Assembly (NCBI RefSeq): GCF_009659535.1
Contig: NZ_VJZZ01000013.1
Coordinates: 62,001-126,000, forward strand
Reading direction: 5' to 3'
Length of the DNA stretch: 64,000 nucleotides
DNA from: Aggregicoccus sp. 17bor-14
GTDB lineage: Bacteria > Myxococcota > Myxococcia > Myxococcales > Myxococcaceae
In this document: in pieces, positions 13,437 to 20,410 of the stretch
Layout: the number at the start of each line of letters is the position of its first letter
How positions within the stretch are numbered: position 1 is the stretch's first letter
The notes under the pieces: model-generated
What the model was told of the DNA's origin: nothing
The model's input: only the letters and a program-made list of their open reading frames with translations
The model's database searches: none
Position numbers and translations under genes: made by a program

Positions 13437-15050
13437 ATGAAGGACCTCGCCCACCAGAGCTCCGCCACCGTGCTGGTGGTGGATGACCAGGAGCCCAAGC
13501 GCTACGTCATCGCACGCGCGCTGCGGGCCGAGGGCTACCACGTGGTGGAGGCGGCGGGCGGCCGGGAGGCGCTGCGGCTCGCCCAGGGCGGCGAGCCGGG
13601 GCTCACCTTCGACCTCGTCGTGCTGGACGTGCACCTGCCGGACCTGGACGGCTTCGAGGTGCTCGCGCAGCTCAAGGCGCACCCGCTCACGCGCGCGCTG
13701 CCCGTGCTGCAGGTGTCCGCGAGCGCGATGGACCCGCACGAGCGCGTGCGGGGGCTGGAGAGCGGGGCCTCGGGCTACCTCGCGAGCCCGCACGACCCGG
13801 AGCTGGTGGCCACGGTGCGCGCGCTGCTGCGCGACCAGGGGCAGCGCACCGAGCGCGCGCGGGAGCTCGCGGCGGCCACGCGCGGGGCCCAGGTGGCGCA
13901 GGCGCGCGAGCAGCGCAGCCAGCAGCTCTTGCACGAGACCGAGGCGATCATCGAGAGCCTGCCGGACGGGGTCTTCGTGGGCACGCGCGAGGGGCTCACC
14001 CGGGTGAACAGCGTGGGCGCGCGCCTGCTGGGCTTCGACAGCCCGCGCCAGGCGCTGCTGGACCTGGACAGCCTGCGCCTGCGCCTGCACCCGCGCGACT
14101 GGGCGAGCGGCCAGCCCCTCGCGCCCGCGGAGCACCCCTTCGCGCTCGCGCTCGAGGGGGACACCTGCGTGCGCGAGTGCGTGCTGCGCAACGTGCGCAC
14201 GGGCAAGGACCTGGTGGCGCGCGTCACCGCGGCGCCCATCCGCGAGGGCGACGAGGTGGTGGGCGCGGTGGCCACGCTCACGGACATCACCGAGGCGAAG
14301 CGCGCCGAGCGCGAGCTGCGCGACGCGGCGGAGTTCCGCGAGCGGCTGCTGGGCATCGTGAGCCACGACCTGCGTAACCCCCTGCAGGCCATCTCCATGA
14401 GCGCGCAGGTGCTGCTGCGCGGGGTGGAGGGGCCGGCCGGAGCCCTGCCCGAGCCGGCGCTGCGCGCGGCGGGGCGCATCGCGGCGAGCAGCGAGCGCAT
14501 GGCGCGCATGATCAGCCAGCTGCTGGACTTCACCCGCGGGCGGCTCGGCGGGGGCATCCCCATCCAGCGCGAGCCCGCCGACCTGCTGCTCCTGTGCGAG
14601 CAGACGGTGCGCGAGCTGGAGCTGGGCCACCCCGGGCGCACGCTTCGCTACGAGGCGCGCTGCGACTGCCGCGGCGAGTGGGACCCGGGGCGCATCGCGC
14701 AGGTGCTCGGCAACCTGGTGGGCAACGCCCTGCGCTACAGCCCGCCCGAGGAGCCGGTGACCATCACGCTGGAGGGCACGGACACGGACGTGCTGCTCCG
14801 CGTGCACAACCGCGGGCCCGCCATCCCGCCCGCCCTGCAGCCCGAGCTCTTCGACGCCTTCCGCCGCGGCGCGGGCGGCGCCGGCAGTGGCACGGCGCGC
14901 AGCGAGGGCCTGGGCCTCGGGCTCTACATCGTTCGCCAGGTGGTGCTCGCGCACGGGGGCGCCATCGACCTGACCTCTTCCGAGCCCGAGGGCACCACCT
15001 TCCTCGTCACCCTGCCGCGCCACGCGCCGCCGGGCCCCTCCCAGGCCTAG
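13437..15050 (+). CDS. Receiver-PAS-histidine kinase with atypical receiver
   Basis: 537 aa. N-terminal receiver (about 8-135): VDD and Asp64 are present, but the invariant Lys is replaced by Ser117 (LASPHD where the norm is KP). A coiled linker (135-165) leads to a PAS domain (about 165-285), then HisKA with His310 in SHDLRNPL, signature LLDFTRGRLGGGIP, and HATPase with Asn-type G1 box HNRGPAIP and GLGLGLY. A kinase with an N-terminal receiver suggests control by an upstream phosphodonor. Loss of the Lys implies altered switching. It follows the CheY-like gene closely. Confidence 0.92.
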   Translation: MKDLAHQSSATVLVVDDQEPKRYVIARALRAEGYHVVEAAGGREALRLAQGGEPGLTFDLVVLDVHLPDLDGFEVLAQLKAHPLTRALPVLQVSASAMDPHERVRGLESGASGYLASPHDPELVATVRALLRDQGQRTERARELAAATRGAQVAQAREQRSQQLLHETEAIIESLPDGVFVGTREGLTRVNSVGARLLGFDSPRQALLDLDSLRLRLHPRDWASGQPLAPAEHPFALALEGDTCVRECVLRNVRTGKDLVARVTAAPIREGDEVVGAVATLTDITEAKRAERELRDAAEFRERLLGIVSHDLRNPLQAISMSAQVLLRGVEGPAGALPEPALRAAGRIAASSERMARMISQLLDFTRGRLGGGIPIQREPADLLLLCEQTVRELELGHPGRTLRYEARCDCRGEWDPGRIAQVLGNLVGNALRYSPPEEPVTITLEGTDTDVLLRVHNRGPAIPPALQPELFDAFRRGAGGAGSGTARSEGLGLGLYIVRQVVLAHGGAIDLTSSEPEGTTFLVTLPRHAPPGPSQA

Positions 15051-15230
15051 CGACCGGGAGAGCGTCCACCACTGGACACATCCGGACTCCCTGTGCCGCC
15101 GTACCATCGCTCCGGGTGCGGGGGATGTTCACCCCCGGATGGCCCGGGGATGGAAAGCGATCCAGCCCCTCGTTAAACCACGCGTTTGCCGCACCATCCC
15201 GGAGCCCTCATCTCGTCCCTGCACCGTTCC

Positions 15231-15950
15231 ATGTCCCCCTCATCCGAGCCCGACTCCGAGTTCGCCTCCGGCCCTGCTGCGTCCAGCGCCCCGTCTCCGC
15301 GTGACGCGCACGTGGCGGCGCTGCTCGAGCGCTACCTCGCGGCCCAGCTCAAGGGCCAGCGCCAGGAGGCGATGCGCCTGGTGCTCGAGGACGGCGTGGG
15401 CGCGGGCCTGAGCGTGGCGGACCTGCAGCTGCGGGTCATCGGCCCGGCGCAGCAGGAGATCGGCCGGCTCTGGCAGGAGAACCGCATCACGGTGGCGCAG
15501 GAGCACCTGGCCACGGCCATCAGCCAGCTGGTGCTCGCCCAGCTCTACCGCCACCTGCCGCGCGACCCGCCCAACGGCAAGCGCGTGACGGTGGCGTGCG
15601 TGGAGGGGGAGCTGCACGAGGTGGGCGCGCGCATGGCGAGCGACTTCCTGGAGATGAGCGGCTTCGACGTGGAGTTCCTCGGCGCCAACGTGCCCACCGA
15701 CAGCCTGGTGCGGTGGGTGGAGGACGCGAAGCCGGACCTGCTCTGCCTCTCGGCCACCATGAGCTTCCACCTGGCGGCGCTGCAGGAGGCGATCGAGCGC
15801 GTGCGCACCATCGCGCCGCACCTGCCCATCGCGGTGGGCGGCCACGCCTTCGAGTGGGCGCGGGGGCTGGAGGACAAGCTCGGCGTCACCTTCTACGGCA
15901 AGGACGCGCGCGCGCTGGTGGCCGGCGCCTGCAAGGAGCTGGGCGTATGA
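15231..15950 (+). CDS. Stand-alone cobalamin-binding protein with CarH-type photosensory motif
   Basis: 239 aa. After a disordered 25-residue start, residues 25-112 form the helical B12-binding-2 cap and 115-239 the Rossmann-like B12-binding domain. The cobalt-ligand motif is visible (E127-L-H129-E-V-G132), as are SAT (174-176) and GGH (203-205). The cap contains W81, nine residues, then E91-H92: the Wx9EH motif that defines adenosylcobalamin photoreceptors such as CarH. No MerR DNA-binding domain is present. The residue after Trp, which is His in Thermus CarH and ligates cobalt after light, is Gln82 here. The stop overlaps the next ATG. Likely a light- or B12-sensing partner for the downstream signalling proteins. 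Confidence 0.88.
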   Translation: MSPSSEPDSEFASGPAASSAPSPRDAHVAALLERYLAAQLKGQRQEAMRLVLEDGVGAGLSVADLQLRVIGPAQQEIGRLWQENRITVAQEHLATAISQLVLAQLYRHLPRDPPNGKRVTVACVEGELHEVGARMASDFLEMSGFDVEFLGANVPTDSLVRWVEDAKPDLLCLSATMSFHLAALQEAIERVRTIAPHLPIAVGGHAFEWARGLEDKLGVTFYGKDARALVAGACKELGV

Positions 15951-16663
15951 CGCCGCAGCCCGAGCTCGCGCGCCGCATCGAGGCGCGCACGCAGGCGCTC
16001 GCGTTCGAGAGCGTGCAGCCCTTCCACCAGGACCCCTTCTGGTACGCGCGCTACGGCGAGGCGCGCACGCGCAAGTTCGGCGACGAGGACGCCGTCTTCC
16101 ACGTGCGCTACCTCGTGCAGGCGCTCGCCCAGGGCGCCCCCAGCGTGATGGAGGGCTACGCGCGCTGGCTGCGCACGCTGCTCGTCTCCCACGGCATGTG
16201 CACGCGCCACCTCGCCCAGCACTTCGCCTGGCTGCAGGAGGCGCTCGCGCGCGGAGGCCTGAGCACCCCCGAGGTGCGCACCGTGCTGGCGAGCGCCCAC
16301 GAGGCGCTCGTCCACCGCGAGGGCAGCGCGGGCACACTCGCCTCGCAGGCGGACGCGCTCTCGCAGCGCGCCGCGCGCGCGCTGGGCCAGGCGGGGAGCA
16401 CCCCGCTGCAGGCGGAGCTGGGCCTGCAGCTGTGCTACCTGGCGGACGCGCTCGCCCTCAAGCGCCCCGAGCTCTTCGTGCAGCACGCCCGCTTCTACGC
16501 CGGCTTCTGGCCGCGCCGCGCCCAGGCGCTGCCCGGCACCCTGACCTATCCGCAGGTGTTGCGCGCACTGCAGGACGCGCTAGACACGCTGCCCCCCGCC
16601 CCCCTCGCCGAGGCCCGCCCGCTGCTGGCCCAGGCGCTGGACGCGGTGCAGAGGACCCCCTGA
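15947..16663 (+). CDS. Unknown all-helical protein coupled to the B12 sensor
   Basis: 238 aa, ATGA overlap with the cobalamin protein and 2 bp before the hybrid kinase, so it is translated as part of the same unit. Soluble and predicted mostly helical, with no low-complexity tail. Recognisable strings include FHQDPFWYARYGEARTRKFG near residue 26, DAVFHVRYLVQAL near 48, HGMCTRHLAQHFAWLQ near 82 and ELFVQHARFYAGFW near 186. Several His and aromatic residues could line a pocket. I do not recognise the family. The context suggests an adaptor or second sensor between the B12 protein and the kinase. Confidence 0.85.
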   Translation: MTPQPELARRIEARTQALAFESVQPFHQDPFWYARYGEARTRKFGDEDAVFHVRYLVQALAQGAPSVMEGYARWLRTLLVSHGMCTRHLAQHFAWLQEALARGGLSTPEVRTVLASAHEALVHREGSAGTLASQADALSQRAARALGQAGSTPLQAELGLQLCYLADALALKRPELFVQHARFYAGFWPRRAQALPGTLTYPQVLRALQDALDTLPPAPLAEARPLLAQALDAVQRTP

Positions 16664-16665
16664 CC

Positions 16666-18813
16666 ATGCGTCTCCAAGATCCCTCTCCTCCTCCCATGGA
16701 GCTGCTCACGCAGGCCGTCGGCGCGCTCAGCCGCGAGCTCGCGCTGGTGTGCGCCGCGGACGGCACGGTGACGTGGGCGGACGCGCGCGCCGCCGCCCTG
16801 CTCGGGCTCACCCTGGGCGAGCCGCTCGAGAAGCTCGCCCCCGAGGACCAGCGCCCGAAGCTGCGCACCTTCCTCGCCAAGGCGGCCGCGGGCCAGCTGG
16901 GCACCGAGGCCGGCGAGTCCGCCGAGTCCGCCGAGACCTCCGAGCCGTGGGAGCTGAACCTGTGCGTGAAGGACCGGCCCACCTGCCTCGCCTTCCGCGC
17001 GAGCAGGCTGTCACGCGCCCAGCACGGCGACGGCCACAGCGTGCTGCTGGTGGGCAGCCTCGTGCCCTCGGACTACGGCAACGTGCTCGAGCAGGTGAAC
17101 GAGAACCTGCAGGAGCTCGCGAACCTGCACCGCCAGAGCGAGCGCCAGCAGCGCGAGCTCACCCGGCGCGCGGACGAGCTGCAGCGGCTCAACGCCGAGC
17201 TCGCCGAGAGCAACAAGGGCGTGCGCAGCCTGCACGCCGCGCTGGACGAGAAGGCGGAGACCCTGCAGCGCACCGCGGAGGTGAAGAGCCGCGTGGTGGC
17301 CAACGTGAGCCACGAGTTCCGCACCCCGCTGCACTCCATCCTGGGCCTGGCGAAGCTCTTGCTCAACCCGGGCAACGGCGTGCTGAGCAACGAGCAGGAG
17401 AAGCAGGTGCAGTTCATCCGCAACAGCGCGGAGAGCCTCTACGAGCTGGTGAACGACCTGCTCGACCTCTCCAAGGCGGAGAGCGGCAAGGCGGTGCTGC
17501 GGCCCAAGAAGTTCCTCCTCTCCGAGGAGCTGCTGGCGCTGCGCGGGATGATGCGCCCGGTGCTGCCGGAGGGCAGCGCGGTGGAGCTCAAGGTGGAGAT
17601 CCCCGAGGAGCCGCTGGAGCTGGAGACGGACGAGGCGAAGCTCTCGCAGATCCTGCGCAACCTGGTCTCCAACGCGGCCAAGTTCACCGAGAAGGGCAGC
17701 ATCACGGTGGCGGCCGAGCGCGCGGACCGCGACGTGGTGCTCTTCCACGTGCGCGACACGGGCATCGGCATCTCGCCCGAGCACCACGAGCGCATCTTCG
17801 AGGAGTTCGCGCAGGTGGAGAGCCCGCTGCAGTCGAAGGTGAAGGGCACGGGGCTGGGGCTCGCGCTCGCGCGCAAGCTCGCGGAGGTCCTGGGCGGCAC
17901 GCTCACCGTGCAGAGCGCGGTGGGGGTGGGAAGCACCTTCACCGTGGCCATCCCCCGGGTGCACCCGGAGGTGGCGGAGATGGCGGGCCTCAGCGAGCGC
18001 GCCGAGCGGCTGGACCCCACGCGCGCCCCCGTGCTGGTGCTCGAGGACGACCGCCAGACGCTGTTCCTCTACGAGAAGTACCTGCAGCGCTCGGGCTTCC
18101 AGGTGGTGCCGGTGCGCACCGTGGAGGACGCGCGCGCCGCCATGCAGCGCATCCGCCCGGCCGCCGTGGTGCTGGACGTGATGCTCGAGGGCGAGACGAG
18201 CTGGGGCTTCCTCGCGGAGCTGAAGCAGGGCGAGACCACGCGCGACATCCCCGTGCTCGTGGTCACCATCACCGACCGCGAGCAGAAGGCGCGCGCCCTG
18301 GGCGCGGACGAGTTCTGGCTCAAGCCGGTGGAGGGCAAGAAGCTGCTCAGCAAGCTCACCGCGCTCGCCAAGGTGGGCCCGGTGGAGAAGGTGCTCATCA
18401 TCGACGACGACGAGGTGCACCGCTACCTGCTGCGCCAGGTGCTGCGCGGCACCCCGTACGCGCTGATGGAGGCGGCCACGGGCCCCGAGGGCGTGCGGCT
18501 CGCGCGCGAGGAGGCCCCCCACCTCATCTTCCTGGACTTCGTGCTCGGCGAGCACACCGCCTTCGACGTGCTGGACGACCTCAAGGCGGACCCGCGCACG
18601 CGCGACATCCCGGTCATCCTGCACACCAGCCACCAGCTCGCCGAGGACGAGCAGGCGCGGCTCAAGCAGGAGACGGCCGCCATCCTCTCCAAGCACACCC
18701 TGAGCAAGGAGGTGGCCATCAGCCGCATCCGCGACGCCCTCAACAAGGCCGGCCTCGGCACCCAGCAGCTGCACGGCGCGCAGCACGGCTCGATGGAGGT
18801 GCACCGTGGTTGA
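16666..18813 (+). CDS. Hybrid histidine kinase with two C-terminal receivers
   Basis: 715 aa. An N-terminal PAS-like domain (about 10-140), a long coiled coil (about 140-215), HisKA with His216 in SHEFRTPL, HATPase with canonical RDTGIGI and GTGLGLALA, then receiver 1 (about 445-560, Asp504, KPVEG) and receiver 2 (about 570-690, IDDDE, Asp624; the usual Lys-Pro reads SKHTL). No membrane segment. The PAS part carries a Glu/Ser-rich insert (GESAESAETSE). It is third in the coupled B12-sensor operon. The tandem receivers suggest a phosphorelay to the next protein or to a distant Hpt, since none is encoded nearby. Confidence 0.93.
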   Translation: MRLQDPSPPPMELLTQAVGALSRELALVCAADGTVTWADARAAALLGLTLGEPLEKLAPEDQRPKLRTFLAKAAAGQLGTEAGESAESAETSEPWELNLCVKDRPTCLAFRASRLSRAQHGDGHSVLLVGSLVPSDYGNVLEQVNENLQELANLHRQSERQQRELTRRADELQRLNAELAESNKGVRSLHAALDEKAETLQRTAEVKSRVVANVSHEFRTPLHSILGLAKLLLNPGNGVLSNEQEKQVQFIRNSAESLYELVNDLLDLSKAESGKAVLRPKKFLLSEELLALRGMMRPVLPEGSAVELKVEIPEEPLELETDEAKLSQILRNLVSNAAKFTEKGSITVAAERADRDVVLFHVRDTGIGISPEHHERIFEEFAQVESPLQSKVKGTGLGLALARKLAEVLGGTLTVQSAVGVGSTFTVAIPRVHPEVAEMAGLSERAERLDPTRAPVLVLEDDRQTLFLYEKYLQRSGFQVVPVRTVEDARAAMQRIRPAAVVLDVMLEGETSWGFLAELKQGETTRDIPVLVVTITDREQKARALGADEFWLKPVEGKKLLSKLTALAKVGPVEKVLIIDDDEVHRYLLRQVLRGTPYALMEAATGPEGVRLAREEAPHLIFLDFVLGEHTAFDVLDDLKADPRTRDIPVILHTSHQLAEDEQARLKQETAAILSKHTLSKEVAISRIRDALNKAGLGTQQLHGAQHGSMEVHRG

Positions 18814-20371
18814 GCAGCCCACCGTCGCCACCATCCTCAACGTCAACGACGACGAGGCCAACCGCTACATGGTGGGCCGCATGCTGCAGATGGCCGGCTA
18901 CCGGGTCATCGAGGCGGGCACCGGCCTGGAGGCGCTGCAGAAGGCGCAGACCAAGCCGGACGTCATCATCCTGGACATCAAGCTGCCGGACCTGAGCGGC
19001 TACGAGGTGTGCGCGCGCCTGCGGGCCAACCCGGACACCGCGAGCATCGCGGTGCTGCACACCAGCGCCACCTTCGTCACCCCGGACAAGAAGGCCAAGG
19101 GCCTGGACGGCGGCGCGGACGCGTACCTCACCCAGCCCTTCGAGGCGACGGAGCTGGTGGCCACGGTGCGCTCGCTCATCCGCCTGCGCCACGCCGAGCG
19201 CGAGATGCGCCGCAAGGCGGAGGAGCTCGCGGAGGCGGACAAGCGCAAGGACGAGTTCCTCGCGATGCTCGCGCACGAGCTGCGCAACCCGCTCGCCGCC
19301 ATCACCACCGCGGTGGGCATCCTGGACCGCCGCCCCGCGCCGGACGAGAAGGAGGCGCGCATGCGCGGCATCATCCAGCGCCAGGCGCGCCACCTGAGCC
19401 GGCTCGTGGACGACCTGCTGGACGTCAGCCGCATCACCCAGGGCAAGGTGGAGCTGCGCCGCGAGCGCTGCGACCTGCGCGCGCTGCTCGAGCACGCGCT
19501 CACCACCGAGCGTCCCCTGATGGAGGCGCGCGGCCTCACGCTCGAGGTGGACCTGCCGCAGCGCCCGCTGTGGATGGAGGCGGACTGCACGCGGCTCGAG
19601 CAGGTGTTCGTGAACCTGCTGGACAACGCGGCCAAGTACACGGACGGCGGCGGCTGCGTGAAGGTGAGCGTGGCGGTGGAGCGGGTCGCCGCGGACGCGC
19701 TCGCCGTGGTGCGGGTGAAGGACAGCGGCATCGGCATCCCGCCCGAGGCGCTCGCCCGCGTGTTCGACCTCTTCGCCCAGGTGGACACCACCCTGGAGCG
19801 CAGCCGCGGCGGCCTGGGCATCGGCCTCACCCTGGTGCGCAGCCTCGTGCAGATGCACGGGGGCCGGGTGAGCGCGCTGAGCGAGGGGCTGGGCTACGGC
19901 AGCGAGTTCGTGGTGCGCCTGCCGCTGCTGCCCGCGGTGGAGGCGGCGCTGCCCATGGCCGCGAGCGCGGGCACGCGCACCGAGCCGCGGCGCATCCTCG
20001 TGGTGGAGGACAACCCGGATGCGCGCGCGAGCCTGCGCGAGCTGCTCGAGCTGTGGGGCCACAGCGTGGAGACCGCGCCGGACGGGCTGCAGGGGCTCTC
20101 CGCCGCCGTCAGCTCGCGCCCGGACGTGGCGCTGGTGGACATCGGGCTGCCGGGGCTGGACGGCTACCGGCTCGCGAGCGAGCTGCGCGCGCGCGCCGGC
20201 CAGGACATCCGCCTGGTGGCCATCACCGGCTACGGCGGGCCCGAGGGCCACAACCGCGCGCTCGCCGCCGGCTTCGACGTGCACCTGGTGAAGCCGGTGC
20301 AGCCGGACGAGCTCGCGCGCACGCTCGCGGCGCTGCCGGTCGCCCCCGCGAAGGACTCCTCCGCGGCGTGA
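18806..20371 (+). CDS. Receiver-histidine kinase-receiver protein
   Basis: 521 aa from a GTG start that overlaps the previous gene by 8 bp and has GGAGGT six bases upstream. Receiver 1 (about 8-130) has NDDE and Asp57, but the conserved Lys is Gln110 (YLTQPF). A helical stalk, HisKA with His157 in AHELRNPL and HATPase with canonical KDSGIGI follow. C-terminal receiver 2 (about 395-510) has VVEDN, Asp445 and KPVQP, fully canonical. With the preceding hybrid kinase it makes a chain of four receivers and two kinases in one operon. Confidence 0.93.
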   Translation: MVEQPTVATILNVNDDEANRYMVGRMLQMAGYRVIEAGTGLEALQKAQTKPDVIILDIKLPDLSGYEVCARLRANPDTASIAVLHTSATFVTPDKKAKGLDGGADAYLTQPFEATELVATVRSLIRLRHAEREMRRKAEELAEADKRKDEFLAMLAHELRNPLAAITTAVGILDRRPAPDEKEARMRGIIQRQARHLSRLVDDLLDVSRITQGKVELRRERCDLRALLEHALTTERPLMEARGLTLEVDLPQRPLWMEADCTRLEQVFVNLLDNAAKYTDGGGCVKVSVAVERVAADALAVVRVKDSGIGIPPEALARVFDLFAQVDTTLERSRGGLGIGLTLVRSLVQMHGGRVSALSEGLGYGSEFVVRLPLLPAVEAALPMAASAGTRTEPRRILVVEDNPDARASLRELLELWGHSVETAPDGLQGLSAAVSSRPDVALVDIGLPGLDGYRLASELRARAGQDIRLVAITGYGGPEGHNRALAAGFDVHLVKPVQPDELARTLAALPVAPAKDSSAA

Positions 20372-20410
20372 AGGGTCCCCTCTCCCCCTGGGAGAGGGTC
20401 AGGGTGAGGG
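20372..20410. repeat. REP element between two kinase genes
   Basis: The whole 39-bp gap between the TGA at 20369-20371 and the ATG at 20411 is a REP-type palindrome (CCCCTCTCCCCCTGGGAGAGGG then TCAGGGTGAGGG, in segments), the reverse-orientation relative of 11916-11950. Its last bases, GGTGAGGG, directly precede the ATG, so the repeat itself appears to supply the ribosome-binding sequence of the next gene. Confidence 0.75.
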
